Shown: positions 24,129 through 36,321, numbered from the stretch's first letter. The stretch is 64,000 bases of DNA from Batillaria attramentaria (GCA_018292915.2 JACVVK020000034.1:1868501-1932500); one strand, 5' to 3'. The notes: generated from the sequence alone by a model not told the origin. A program made the numbers and translations.

Positions 24129-24691
24129 ATTTTGGAAAGAGGTAAATTCCAGAGCAAGGTGTTGGATAATTATACTGCAGCCGGAATCCAGGTCAGTCAG
24201 AGGAGTGCGTGGGGGTGGGTGGGGGTGGGTGGGAGATAAAGAAGGGGAGAGGAAAGAAATTTACTCGAAGACTTTTTCCGTGCCCCCCCCCCCCCCCCCC
24301 GCCCGTCTTCAGGGAATGGTTGCATTCATTAGCAGGCGGGAGAGAGAGCAAGCTATTTCTCTTCCTCGCCACCCCCCATCCTCACTTTTTGTGGCCACAC
24401 GGAAGGAAACTCTTACTCAATACTGTCACGTGAAGTTAAGTTTTATGATTAGTTTGTATGTCTTTTACACCTAAATTTTGCTTATAGAAATCCACCCATA
24501 AACACGCCCAGAATGCGCCAGATTGCACAGATTTGCAGCTAATTTTTTAAAATTTTCCGGGGGGGGGGGGGGGCATGGCCCCGGACCTCCCTAAATAGCT
24601 CGGCGCTTCGCGCCTTCGGCTAGGCGCTCCGCGCCGTCGATGGCCAGTTGTGCCCCCCCCCCCCAGCCCTGAACATCTTCCGACGCCACTG
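23677..24691. mobile_element. hAT-like non-autonomous element (1,015 bp)
   Basis: Perfect 14-bp terminal inverted repeats CAGTGGCGTCGGAA (23,677-23,690) and TTCCGACGCCACTG (24,678-24,691). CAGTGGCG-type ends are common among animal hAT elements. The interior has no transposase, several G/C homopolymers, a (GA)n and a (GT)n, plus GGCGCTTCGCGCC-type palindromes near the right end. An 8-bp duplication is not evident. Confidence 0.75.
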
Positions 24692-25245
24692 CCATGTTTA
24701 CACAAGAAATCCCTCTCCATCCTCAAAACAAGTCTCTCTGCAATCAGTAAATCATTTCGGCCAAAGGTAACTCCGAGGTCTCCCCTTGTACCCAGTTTCA
24801 AATCTCAAACTCCCGCGTGCGCGCCGGCCTATTCAATTTTTGACATATCTTACATACACAACATCCGTCTCGTATCCAGTGCTTTTCCCCATCATGTTTA
24901 CTCGCAATTGATATGAACTAAATCGCATGATCTTTATCAGACGGTGCTCAAGCAGCGACCACAGGGGAAACGGAGTTATAAATTCTACCTCATCTTTTAA
25001 ACTCTAAATTATATTTTGACAGAGTAGGAGTCTAGAAAAAGCGTTTTACTGACACCTGGGTTCAGATTTTTGCGTGTTTGGATGTGAACGGTTCTATAAC
25101 TGTCACAATTTTTCTGAAATAGGGAAATCAGTTTTTCTCGATCTTTAAATAAAAAAGTCAGTTGGACTTTCTCGAATCTTCTAAAAAAAATCTAAAGTAC
25201 TCTCCTCCATCCCCCCCCCCCCCACACACACACACACACAGGCCA
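24692..25245. other. Unique non-coding sequence
   Basis: Nothing recognised beyond a poly-C/(CA)n at 25,211-25,240. Confidence 0.6.
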
Positions 25246-25495
25246 GATCAGCAATTTCAAGTTTCGGAATTTTAGATTTTTTTTTTTTTTTTAAAGTTTT
25301 GTGGGCTGAACATTTCAAAACCGTCAGAGTGGGGAGGAAGCCGGAGTACCCGGCGGAGAGAACCCCCCGACGGTCGGCCGCCCGAATGAACGGTGCCACA
25401 TACGAGAAAGAAAAAAATCTTCGCCCCGAGTTGGACTCGAACCTAACCCCTCACATTGGTAACGGAGTCTTAACCACTAGACCACTGACCGCCCG
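25246..25495 (-). mobile_element. SINE2 copy, 3'-truncated
   Basis: Head and first half only (GCGGTCAGTGGTCTAGTGGT on minus to TTCAGCCCACAAAACTTT). A poly-A run (minus) replaces part of the body. Confidence 0.8.
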
Positions 25496-25816
25496 TGTTT
25501 GACTACAACCTGTACTCACCCCTTCCCCCTCCTCCCCGCGCACCCCCCGACCCCACCCCCCTCCCCACCCCCATCCCCACCCCCGACCCCAAAGTAGGCA
25601 AAACCCCTGGTGTACGCCCATTGCCATGCGAAGGCTCGTCAGTGTCCATATTATGACACTGGCAGTAAGCCACTGAAACGGAACCCGGGCAGGTGGAAAT
25701 GGAGGAGTAGAGGGGATAATTGGCGATTTGTGAGAAGGTGCCGACAGAGGGAGCCACGGAGCTGACACCTGTCATACGGCTCGCGCTGCCGGCGACAGGG
25801 GAGTTAAATAACAGGA

Positions 25817-25819
<3 letters not shown>

Positions 25820-25893
<74 letters not shown>
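25820..25893 (+). repeat. (GT)n microsatellite
   Basis: About 36 units, directly joined to the pentamer array. Confidence 0.95.
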
Positions 25894-25896
<3 letters not shown>

Positions 25897-26397
25897 TACG
25901 ATACGATACGATACGATACATGGCATCGTTCGATGCGATGTGCGGTACGGTACGGTGAAATGCGATAAGACGCGATACGAAATGACGAACTGTACAGCGT
26001 TCTTTGATGCGATGTACGGTGCGGTACGGAACGGGAGGGAACGATACGGGGCAGTGTAGTGCAGTGCAGTGCAATGCAATGCGGTACGGGAACGCAGCAT
26101 CGTTCGATACGATGTACGGTACGGTGCAGTGAAATGCGATACGATAAGACGGTCCGCGACACGACACGACACGACACGACACGACACGACACGGTACGGT
26201 ACGGTACGGTACGGTACGGTACGGTACGATACGATACGATACGATACAACACAATACGACACGACACGATACGATACGATACGGCACGGCACCGCACGGT
26301 ACGCTACCATACGATACGAAACGATACGTAACTGAGTCTGTAGGGAGCAGAATACCTGGGAATACGATACGATACGATACGATACGATACGATACGA
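25894..26397. repeat. Pentamer array (TACGA/TACGG/CACGA)n, ~500 bp
   Basis: Blocks of ATACG alternate with CACGA, TACGG and TACGA blocks. A longer unit (GATGCGATGTACGGT, GCGATA, AACG) recurs three times, so a higher-order repeat is present. It directly adjoins a (GT)n. The long frames across it are low-complexity artefacts. Confidence 0.9.
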
Positions 26398-26900
26398 CAC
26401 TGACGAGAAGCTGAACTATCATAACAAACAGGTAAGAAAGACCAGACACGCCATAGCATACCAGTGTCATGCATGCAAATGAAGTCAACCGAGCTCACTT
26501 TAAATGAAACCGCTCAAGGTAAATGCCCGACGCGGTCGACATACGAATAAAAAGAAATAAGTGTAACGAGAAGGAAATGCACCAGCAGCAGCAAAACAAA
26601 ACAAAACAACAAAAAAAAAAAAAACCTCGAACCAAAACACCACCGGCTAGCTAAGCGTAAGGTGTACATTTCTCGCGACACCAAGACACCCCTATGATAG
26701 CTCGTCAAAGGCACCCCAGTCGGCCCCTGTCATGTCAGAACAGAAAGAGGGTGACGGTGCGAAAACATCGCAAGTCCAGGAATGTGTCACAGAATACCTT
26801 CCTTATACACAGTGTCATCCCACCATGTGACTGACAGCTATAGCCAGCCAGCTTCCGACTTGAGAATAACAAGGGGGTGGGGATGGGGGGGGGGGGGGGG
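26398..26900. other. Unique non-coding sequence
   Basis: Nothing recognised. Confidence 0.6.
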
Positions 26901-26901
<1 letters not shown>

Positions 26902-26981
<80 letters not shown>

Positions 26982-27008
26982 CGTTGTGTGTGTGTGTGTG
27001 TGTGTGTG
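26902..27008 (+). repeat. (GT)n microsatellite
   Basis: One interruption (GCCGTTG); poly-G runs on both sides. Confidence 0.95.
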
Positions 27009-27009
27009 G

Positions 27010-27544
27010 TGGGGGGTGGGGATGGGGGGGGGAGCTGACTGAATGTTAGGAGAACGGATTATAAGACAGCATGGGGGGGGGGGGGGGGGGTTCGGGGAAA
27101 AGGGTGGAATGAGATGGGGTCGGTTAAGGCGAAGTTTGGGGAATAAGGGAGGTCGGGGAACAGGGAGGGGGGTGGGGGGGGGGAAGCAGAGGAATGATAT
27201 TTCATGAGCAAAGTTTGGATGTTTCTCTTCCCTGCTGGTAGTGTGCCGTTTGTATTTTTTTGATGATCGTTTTTTTGTTTTTTTTTCTTGAATTTTTTGT
27301 TGTTCAAGTTCTTGTAACGTTTAATCTCTCCATCGCTGAAGTCCTGTTCCTGTTCCCGAATTCTCCAGTTCGCCGCACCTACGAAAATCAAACTAAAGAG
27401 AAGAGAAGATATAACTGAAAAGAAGATAAAAGTTTTTTGGGGGGAAAAAAACCCTGCAAAATCATCCTAGCTCTATCTGGTGATGAGCGATGCTTCCTGT
27501 CTCTGAAGAGAACCATTATCAACCCCCCCCCTCCCCACCCCCCA

Positions 27545-27545
<1 letters not shown>
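27010..27545. other. Non-coding, purine/pyrimidine-skewed
   Basis: Poly-G at 27,073-27,090 and 27,170-27,182; no gene. Confidence 0.6.
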
Positions 27546-27791
<246 letters not shown>

Positions 27792-27794
27792 GAA

Positions 27795-27955
27795 TCTGAA
27801 TGTTCGGCCTCTCGCGCAAAGTGTAAACAACATAGTATCGCATTAAGAGCTGTACGTATCAACAAGATAGAGTATTTTCAGCGTACATGTGCACTCATCA
27901 GCGAAACTGTTCCAAAAAATAGCCAAAATATATATATAACACATTGGCTTAGTAA
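27795..27955 (-). repeat. Solo arm of the long inverted-repeat element
   Basis: GCAAAGTGTAAACAACATAG, ATTAAGAGCTGTAC, GTGCACTCATCAGCGAAACT and CATTGGCTTAG match the right arm at 9,990-10,113. Confidence 0.7.
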
Positions 27956-28135
27956 ACACGGAATGGCGAGTTTAAAACTGTCTTATATAGGGAATTTAGG
28001 TTAGCAGAATACATAAATATTCAAACCTCATTTTCATGTTTGCTCTTTTCACACTTACCTGCCATGAAAAAAAAAAACCCAAAACAATTCATTGATTTAA
28101 GTTGAACACTGGGAAATTTGAATCGGCCGAGATAG

Positions 28136-28308
28136 AGTGGGTGGGTGGGTGTTTGGGAGTTTAACGTCCTTTTCCACCACGCAAGGGTGATATCAAAGAC
28201 GGGACAACGAGAAAAAGGCCAGCACAAATATTTGGCCCCAGCCGGGGATTCGAACTCACGACCCCAGCATTGAGAGTCCAACGCTCTACCATTCGGCTAT
28301 CCTGGCTC
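28136..28308 (-). mobile_element. SINE1 copy with imperfect target duplication
   Basis: Full-length inverted SINE1 between ATCGGCCGAGATAGAG (ends near 28,136) and ACCGGTCGAGATAAAG (from about 28,313), 13 of 16 positions matching. Confidence 0.85.
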
Positions 28309-28349
28309 CCCGAACCGGTCGAGATAAAGAAACACACATGTATATATAT

Positions 28350-28443
28350 ACATACATACATACATACATACATACATACATACATACATACATACATACA
28401 TACATACATACATACATACATACATACATACATACATACATAC
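28350..28443 (+). repeat. (TACA)n microsatellite
   Basis: About 23 tetramers, preceded by TATATATA. Confidence 0.95.
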
Positions 28444-29054
28444 ACAAGACGGAAGAATGAAAGAAAGAAAGAAAAATAAGAGCACCTGGGAGTCCTATTT
28501 CCTGACTCACTTTGCGGGAATTCGACCACAGTAAATAAGTTTTTGAACTTCTGACCTTTAATAGCCTGCTTTTAATTCGACTCTTTATGCAACCGGTAAA
28601 CCGATACGCGCCAATTTTGACGGCCTGCGTAGCTGAGATATTAACCTCTCCCCAACAGCCGTGTCAGAGATGAAAGAGGGGGAGGGAATAAAAAGATTGT
28701 GAAAAACTTCACACACAATCTTCTCCCTTTAGAAGTTTAAACACACACACATCCGAGTTACGGGACAACTAAAAAACAGGTGAAGGTCGATGAATCACAG
28801 ACCAGCGGAGGTAGAGGAGAGGTGATTCATGGGAAGTAAATCTCATAGTGCAAAGCCATTACAAGACAGGTATGCATGTAACTACCTGTATTCTGTTCGC
28901 CCACAAGTCGCAGGGCCGCCCTCCTGCGGACATTCTCAACGGGCGATTAACTGCAGCAGGGCCCGGAATGCACTGACGAGAAGCGAGTAGCGCTTTTGAG
29001 TGTATTACATTCTTCGGAATTACAGTTTAAAGTCTCTATGTCCATATGTAATGA
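28444..29054. other. Unique non-coding sequence
   Basis: Nothing recognised. Confidence 0.6.
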
Positions 29055-29371
29055 TTTTTGCAGGTCGAAGGACGCAAATACACAGGGCCGCAAAATGTCT
29101 ATATGTTCCCTATTAGTCTCAGGCATCATAGTCAACCTTAAATATGCTTCAGTCTAGACACAATTACTACCATGAACAGACCATTCAAAGGCAATCACCT
29201 GAAAGGAGTTTTAAACAAATTGAATGTCTCCTTTCCGCTCATGGAGGCCTCAGGCCTCAATGGAGAACTGCGCGTCTACTTTCTGTTTAGACCAGAGAAC
29301 CAGTTCACGCAAATCCGCTTGCCTCGCTAGTGCTCGACCTCTGTGCAAAAAAGTCCCTGCTTCACTGGCAA
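29055..29371 (+). repeat. Dispersed repeat D, copy 2
   Basis: Same blocks as 17,690-18,060. This copy is uninterrupted and gives the empty site for the SINE1 fragment of copy 1. A SINE1 is inserted at its right edge. Confidence 0.72.
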
Positions 29372-29373
29372 CT

Positions 29374-29551
29374 CGGGGGAGCCGGGGTGGCCGAATGGTA
29401 GAGCGTTGGACTTCTAATGCTCGAGTCGTGAGTTCGTATCCCCGCTGGGGCCAAATATTTGTGCTAGCTTTTTCATCGTTACCCCGTCTTTGATATCACC
29501 CGTATGTGGTGGAAAGGGACGTTAAACCCCCAAACACCCACCCACCCACCC
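29374..29551 (+). mobile_element. SINE1 copy, 12-bp target duplication (reference copy)
   Basis: TCACTGGCAACT at 29,362-29,373 and 29,552-29,563 brackets a complete SINE1. It starts GGGGAGCCGGGGTGGCCG and ends with three to four CCCA units. It is the best copy for defining the family. Confidence 0.93.
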
Positions 29552-29822
29552 TCACTGGCAACTTGCCTTTTTTATTTGCGACGCAGGGTAGAGTCTAGGA
29601 TTACACAGCAAATGCATTGTTTTGTACGCGCTGTGGGGGTCGGAGTTTTCCCGAGTTAGTGGCCACAACGTAAAGCGAAATCCCGCCTCATGGCCGGCTA
29701 TGCATTTTGATAGTCTGCTTGCTTAGAGAATAAAATGAAAGGTGTGCATTTCATGCATACCCCACGCCCCGCCTCATCACTCTTTTGAACACCCCCCCCC
29801 TCCCCAACTCCCCATTTGTTTG

Positions 29823-29824
<2 letters not shown>

Positions 29825-29914
<90 letters not shown>
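29825..29914 (+). repeat. (GT)n microsatellite
   Basis: About 45 units. (CTGT)n and (TC)n arrays follow at 30,041-30,122. Confidence 0.95.
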
Positions 29915-29915
<1 letters not shown>

Positions 29916-30040
29916 GGGTCCAAACCAAGTAATTTTTGCTTTGCTTACTATCATATGGCAAAACAACAGCGTGGGAACCGAGTGACACAGTCATACTGTG
30001 GAGGGTTTTGTGTTGAGCGCAGAGCAGTTCTCTGTCTCTG

Positions 30041-30045
30041 TCTGC

Positions 30046-30129
<84 letters not shown>

Positions 30130-30324
30130 GTACTTTTCTCTTCTTCATTTCCTTTAGATAGTTAATACTTTCGTTTGTCTTTTCTTCTCTTTTCTTCCTC
30201 CCCCCCCCCCCCCCGTGTTTTGTTGTCTCCCCCCCCCCCCTTAACGTAGAATAGCAGGACAGCTTGTAAGACAGGCAGCAATGCCTAAATGCTCTATCCT
30301 GAATAAAAAAAACAAACAAAACGT

Positions 30325-30394
<70 letters not shown>
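30041..30394 (+). repeat. Cluster of pyrimidine-rich simple repeats
   Basis: (CTGT)n-(TC)26 to 30,122, two poly-C runs near 30,200-30,240, (ATC)12 at 30,327-30,362 and (TC)16 to 30,394. Confidence 0.92.
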
Positions 30395-30398
<4 letters not shown>

Positions 30399-31260
30399 TA
30401 ATTACAGCCAAAACGCAGCAGCCGGTGACAGTGTCGACAAACATGGCGGACGTCGTACATGGACGGTTGAGGTTTTTTTCGTTTGCAGGGTCATCAAATG
30501 TCAGCGTGTCGCATTCGGAACTTTGCTAGTCTCTACGGCTGATCAGTTGTCACACGGGAGACGTTTCAGTCCGAACAAACATCGAACACGGCTCAAACAA
30601 GAGCCGGGAAAGTTAAAGCCAAGACGTGTTGTGACCGTATATCACACGAGGAACACGGATGAACGCCGCGTTGTGTCGTGCTCGATGTTCGAACAAATTA
30701 ATTTTGCTTTGGTCAAAATGGTAGCAACGGTTCCTTTAATTATTGAAACGTATCAAGGGCTACAGAGCTGCACGTGCACAGAAAACTAGAACACGCAGCC
30801 CACGTGCACAAAAAAAGTAGACCACTCAGCCAAATATTATGACAGTGCGGAAAGTTCATAATCATAAAACACACATTAATTTCCCTCAATGTGTCGGCTG
30901 TAATCTCCAGGCTGATAGCACGCCTTCAACAATTTCCGGCGGTTTGTTTAGGAAATAATTTGTTACAGGAGAATCCGGGCCATAAAGATAACACACCACT
31001 CAGCTGGTGGCTTCTCATCAAATTAATGCATTTGTACAACATTCGACAGAACTGGGGTGTAGGTTGGTCGTGTTCTGTGTGCACTACGATTTTAGTGAAG
31101 ATGTTAAAATGCACACCATTTGACTGAGTTGGAATGAACTACACTCCGAGGGACAAATTGCAGGTTCTATAAGTTTACTCGTAGATGTATTTGCGTGACT
31201 GAATCCTTTTTGGCATATGGAAACAAACCAATGTTTATGCATCTCTGTCAGATTTCACAA
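30395..31260. other. Unique non-coding sequence
   Basis: No exon or repeat recognised. Confidence 0.6.
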
Positions 31261-31284
31261 TCTGCATGTGTGTAGCTCCGTTCC

Positions 31285-31850
31285 GCTGTGTGGTGTTGCG
31301 TTGCTTTGCGTTCTGCTGTGTTCTGTTGCGCTGGCTTGCGTTGCGTTGCGTTCTGTTGTGTTCTGTTGCGTTGCTTTGTTTTACTTTGCTTTGCGTTGCC
31401 TTGCGTTCTGTTGTGTTCTGCTGCTTTGAATTTTTTTGCGTTCCGTTGCGTTCTGTTGTGTTCTGCTGCTTTGATCTGTGTTGCGTTGCGTTGTGTTCTT
31501 TTGCTTTGCTTTGATTTGCGTTGGGATGCGTTGCGTTCTGTTGTGTTCTGTTGTTTTGATTTGCGCTGCGTTGCGTTCTGTTGTGTTCTGCTGCTTTGAT
31601 TTGCGTTGCGTTGCGTTCTGTTGTGTTCTGCTGCTTTGATTTGCGTTGCGTTGCGTTGTGTTCTTTTGCGGCTTTAATTTGCGTTGGGATGAGTTGCGTT
31701 CTGTTGCTTTGATTTGCGCTGCGTTGCGTTCTGTTGTGTTCTGCTGCTTTGATTTGTGTTGTATTGCGTTGCGTTCTGTTGTGTTCTGTTGGCTTGATAT
31801 GCGCCGCGCTGACGGTTGTGTTGCTTTGCTTTGCTTTACTTTGCTCTCTC
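31285..31850 (+). repeat. Pentamer-derived array (GCGTT/TTCTG)n
   Basis: GCGTTGCGTTCTGTTGTGTT then CTGCTGCTTTGATTT forms a ~35-40 bp unit repeated about ten times, built from pentamers. Confidence 0.88.
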
Positions 31851-31851
31851 T

Positions 31852-31913
<62 letters not shown>
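31852..31913 (+). repeat. (GT)n microsatellite
   Basis: About 29 units after a short (TC)n. Confidence 0.95.
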
Positions 31914-31916
<3 letters not shown>

Positions 31917-32480
31917 GTTGTGTTTTATTTTATTTAGCTGGGGTTGAGGCGTTGGCGGGGGAAAAATGGAGGTGGGGTATGGGCGCGCTGGGGGTGGAGG
32001 GGGTGGGTGTTGGGGAAGGGGAAGGGTTCTGCTGCTGTTTTCATAGATATACAAGCATTCTTTTTCCTTCTCCTGTTTACAATACCGTCCCCACGGAGAA
32101 GAAGAAATTACACAGTGAGACCCTGCCCTGAATAACAACAAGATTTAATACGGACACCCAGCCGGGCGAGGCCACTAAACGCTATCTGGCACCGCTGACG
32201 ATTCTCAAGGAGTTTGTTTAAGGCAACTGTCTGGTCAGTGCGAAATGATGATTGGGTGGAAGTCAACCCTAGCATCATAATCGGATGATATTTTCCCAAA
32301 CTTAGGGCGGTGTCCGGCTCTGTAGCAGGCTCTTATCTGGAGAAATAACGTATTTATCATTGGAGTGCGCACGTCCGCAGCACAGCAGCACCAGGCGGAT
32401 TCTGCAAGGGGCAAGTGTACTTGAGTTCTTGAGGAGTTTTTCCCCACAAGTTTTTGTTGTTGTTGTTGTTTTTTAAAAGG
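31914..32480. other. Unique non-coding sequence
   Basis: Nothing recognised; short (TTG)n at 32,454-32,470. Confidence 0.6.
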
Positions 32481-32527
32481 GGCTAATGCCATCTTTATTA
32501 TGCTCCCAGATCGTTCTGAGTAGTTTT

Positions 32528-32528
32528 C

Positions 32529-32559
<31 letters not shown>

Positions 32560-32654
32560 CGTGTGCGTGTGTGTGTTGTGTGCGTGTGCGTGTGTGTGTA
32601 TGTGGTGGTGGTGGTGGTGGTGGTGGTGTGTGTGTGTGTGTGTGTGTGTGGTGG

Positions 32655-32719
<65 letters not shown>

Positions 32720-32728
32720 CGCGCGTGT
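32528..32728 (+). repeat. Compound (GT)n/(GGT)n/(GC)n array
   Basis: (GT)n, a (GTG)n block at 32,602-32,627, (GT)n with one GGT, then GCGCGCGCGCGCG. Confidence 0.95.
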
Positions 32729-33204
32729 TTTAAAGGTAACTTCGCCCCCACGGAGCTGCTCACCACTTTGGGTGGGACGAACTACCTCAAATTAAAAAAA
32801 AAAAGCCTGACAACTCAACTTCCGCAATCTTTTACACTTTCTTTACAATCCTCGCACCAACACAACCCCTCACGCCCTCCCACTGCCCCCCTGCAGGAAC
32901 ACGGAAGATCCGCTCGCCCAGAAGCTTGATAGATTAGCAGAACGAGCCTCAAACAAGGGCGATTTCCGGTCTGTCAGAGCCGCTGATCTATCAACAAGGG
33001 GAGATGAGGCTTGTTGCTCTTGCGATAGATTATCTGAAACAACACTTTCTTACGCCAACAACTGTTTGTGGGTGTGAGGCGCGCACGGAGCGCCCGGCCC
33101 CCCTTCGTTTACAAACTTTGCTCTTGAGAGGGGCAATTCTGCACGCTCCACGAAAATCTGTTTGGAGTTTGTTGTGTCCTCGCTCTAGCATCCTCTGCAG
33201 TCAA

Positions 33205-33535
33205 GACTAGGCCAACCCTGTTCCGAGACCGTCGATAACTCTACGCCCCTGCGACGACGGCCAAGTCGGGCTAACCGAGACCGAGCCGAGCTAAGTGATA
33301 CCCAAGAAGGAAGAAAACAAAAATACTCGGCGACAAGGAAAGTGGACAGTTGCGACAGTTGTTTCACAGTGTGCACAGAAGCGGTGAAAACTGTCGCATT
33401 CACCAGCACAGTACATTTCCAGCCTGTTTCGAGATTATTGCCTGCATGAGTTGTCCCCGGTGCATACACAGACCCGCAGCATGCGTGCATTTTTCGTGGC
33501 AGCTTTGTGCTCTGCCACGAAAAATGCGTGCTTGT
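33205..33535 (-). repeat. Dispersed repeat E, copy 2, with terminal hairpin
   Basis: Shares the blocks of 23,300-23,460. At 33,487-33,527 a perfect 16-bp inverted repeat (GCATTTTTCGTGGCAG) with a 9-nt loop closes the copy. Confidence 0.5.
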
Positions 33536-33665
33536 CAGTAGCGGCAAGGGACTCCCTTTTTCCGTTGCTCTGCCGCTTGAAAAGTTTCAGCGTCGACTGC
33601 TCTCATCTATAGCCATTATTTTAAAACAAGAGCATAATATTGTACACGTCTCTAGATTGCAGTAA

Positions 33666-34027
33666 CTCCGCCATTGCCAGTCCCAAGCCTGGATGAGAAA
33701 GGAGGAGGGTTGGGCGTGGGACTAGCAACCCTACCCCGGAAAAACCAGCCTGCTACAGAAACTGCAACAACAACTTCACTCCAACAAATGTCTGGACGGG
33801 AAGACTCCTCTTCCAAGGGGCCTATGACGCGGACTGGTGAAAGCCTTCGGGAAGCCAGCTCGCCGACAAGTCTTCTTTACGAAACATGGCGGAGATCTGT
33901 CGAGAGTGAAGCGAAGGCTGCCAGATTGACATGGACCCAGCTGAAGAGAGCAGCCCAGAACAGAGTCCGTTGGCGTGGTGTTGTTGCGGCCCTATGGTCC
34001 TCCGGGAGTTTACAGGAATAAGTCAAG
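33666..34027 (+). mobile_element. 5'-truncated LINE copy with 15-bp target duplication
   Basis: TCTAGATTGCAGTAA occurs at 33,651-33,665 and again at 34,028-34,042. The 362 bp between them read open on plus and end as a LINE C-terminus: GLGVGLATLPRKNQPATET, then WTQLKRAAQNRVRWRGVVAA and a TAA at 34,019. The TAA is followed by only GTCAAG before the duplicate. The exact duplication shows both ends of the insertion. Confidence 0.85.
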
Positions 34028-34119
34028 TCTAGATTGCAGTAATATAGATTTGGAAAGGCATCATTTGTCCAACGTTACATGTTTGTTTTGTTTTCACGTA
34101 GTGCAGGCACGCTTAGCCG

Positions 34120-34178
34120 CGAATTAGTCTTTGGTGCTTGGTGCGCGGCTTAAAGCCCGAAAAACTCACTCACTCACT
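34120..34178 (+). repeat. Retroposon 3' end with (ACTC)n tail, copy 2
   Basis: GCGCGGCTTAAAGCCCGAAA then AACTCACTCACTC; homologous to 12,425-12,487. Confidence 0.6.
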
Positions 34179-34902
34179 TCTGGACCGCAGAGCGTTTGGA
34201 AGGTAAGAGACAAAATCTGCGAACCGGAGAATGCATACACTCACAGAGAGAGAGAGAGAGAGAGAGGACCACTATCGGGGCACAACATAAAGACAGATCG
34301 GGTAGAGTTTGTTCTGGCGTTCTGTCAGTCAACGCCTCATCTCACCCGCCCATAGACTGGTGCACGCAAAAAACTTGGACAGTTTATTCTACTCTGATGG
34401 CAAAAAAACACCCATCTGTTCATTTGTAAACCAGTGATGTTTGCGAAAGAGAAATGGGAAAAAAGTGCTTTGGTGACGCAATCTTTTTTTTTTTTTTTTT
34501 AACAGTTTATACGATTTGATCTAACCACACCCGGAAGTGCCAAGCTCCGGCTGCTGGGGGAAAAAAACGTGTTTTTCAAAACGTTTCACTGAGGTTTTTG
34601 GGTGCAGCTGGTACAGAATATTCTGGCACTGATCAAGAGGTTTAACTTTTTCTCTGTCAGACTGATGAAAACCATTGCCTAAATCATTAATTTGCATAAA
34701 CTATGGCAGCCGTCGTAAATGTGGAGGGATCCTATAAAAGGTTGAACGAAATTGCTCCTCTACATTTGAGAAAATAATAATAATAAAAAAACTGAAGGGG
34801 GAAAGGGGAAGGAGGAGATGGTCAGTTTTAGTGTATTTTTCAAATGGGTATTTTTTTCCAGTTTTGCATCCTTAAACAACTAACACAATCTGTGAAAGTT
34901 TC
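34179..34902. other. Unique, AT-rich non-coding sequence
   Basis: (GA)n at 34,243-34,266 and poly-T at 34,483-34,500; no gene. Confidence 0.6.
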
Positions 34903-35652
34903 AAGCCTGAATATAACATGTAACCATGTTTTAAAAAAGCCTGAATATAACTTATAACCATGTTAAAAGAGCCTGAATATAACTTATAACCATGTTAAAA
35001 AGCCTGAATATAATTTATCACTATGTTTAAAAAGCCTGAATATAACTTATAACCATGTTAGAAAAGCCTGAATGTAACTTATAACCATGTTACAAGAGCC
35101 TGAATATAACTTATAACCATGTTAAAAGAGCCTGAATATAACTTATAACCATGTTAAAAAGCCTGAATATAATTTATCACTATGTTTAAAAAGCCTGAAT
35201 ATAACTTATAACCATGTTAGAAAAGCCTGAATATAACTTATAACCATGTTAAAAAAAAGCCTGAATATAACTTATAACCATGTTAGAAAAGCCTGAATAT
35301 AACTTATAACCATGTTAAAAAAAAGCCTGAATATAACTTATAACCATGTTAGAAAAGCCTGAATATAACTTATAACCATGTTAAAAGAGCCTGAATATAA
35401 CTTATAACCATGTTAAAAAAAGCCTGGATATAACTTATAACCATGTTAAAAGAGCCTGAATATAACTTATAACCATGTTAAAAAAAAGCCTGAATATAAC
35501 TTATAACCATGTTAAAAAAAGCCTGGATATAACTTATAACCATGTTAAAAAAGCCTAAATATCTTATAACCATGTTTTTAAAAAAGCCTGAATATACCTT
35601 ATAACCATGTTTTTAAAAGCCTGAATATAACTTATAACCACGTTAAAAAGAG
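34903..35652 (+). repeat. AT-rich minisatellite, ~32-bp unit, about 23 units
   Basis: AGCCTGAATATAACTTATAA then CCATGTTAAAA repeats. Units differ mainly in the length of the A run (4-9). A block of about five units with variants TTATCACTATG and ATGTAACTT recurs, indicating a higher-order duplication. Confidence 0.92.
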
Positions 35653-36029
35653 CATTTAATGCAACTATTTTGTACCAGCATAATTTCCACGTCACGCTTT
35701 ACCAGCCATTTTCTCAAAATGGCCGTCTTTCAACAGCAAACATACATTAGGCCTACATCATGCTACAGAAAATAGTTTTATACCAAAATAACAAAAAAAT
35801 TCTGCATTTTTCCAGTGATACGAATAACCTATATGCCCCAGATCACCCTTTATTCCCTTTTTGCTGGAGCCCGTCAGACATGTCAGTGAACGAAGCTGAA
35901 AGTAAGCGCCATGTCAATGTCTATTTCTTAAGTTGTCTTTTGGCCAGGGACTGAGTGTGTGAGTGTGTGTGTAATGATGTATACATGCACGTCGGTTTTG
36001 TATTTCCGTGGTGTGTTTGTGTATCATGT

Positions 36030-36126
36030 GTATTGATTAAGAGGAGCAAGCCAAATTCTTCTTTGTAATTAAGAAGGGAATAAATTTATCTTATCTTATC
36101 TTATCTTATCTTATCTTATCTTATCT
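36030..36126 (+). repeat. Retroposon 3' end with (TTATC)n tail
   Basis: AATTAAGAAGGGAATAAATT then ten TTATC units. The upstream ~150 bp may belong to the same 3' UTR. Confidence 0.65.
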
Positions 36127-36259
36127 TCACAGAAATGGTCACTGTTGTATAGAGTGTCGCCAAAACTGGTGACCATCATATCACGCGTTAGTTGGTGTGT
36201 TCCACCTGAAGTCGTTAAATGGACCAGTTTTTTTTTTCTCATGATTAATTGGTTTGTTT

Positions 36260-36261
<2 letters not shown>

Positions 36262-36320
<59 letters not shown>
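36262..36320 (+). repeat. (CA)n microsatellite
   Basis: About 29 units. Confidence 0.95.

Positions 36321-36321
<1 letters not shown>

Noticed and set aside
25503..26488. Long frames rich in SYRIVSYR or TRHDTTRH
   Set aside because: They are products of the TACGA/CACGA pentamer array; open on both strands purely from composition.
30281..30789. Frames around 30.3-30.8 kb as a gene start (MADVVHG...)
   Set aside because: Short overlapping frames after simple repeats; no conserved motif or donor-supported exon chain.
31217..31840. Frames rich in Cys, Val and Leu resembling membrane proteins
   Set aside because: Translation of the GCGTT/TTCTG pentamer array; no start context or exon structure.
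34903..35652. Regular repeats as a possible CRISPR array
   Set aside because: Units are directly adjacent without unique spacers and the DNA is eukaryotic; it is a minisatellite.
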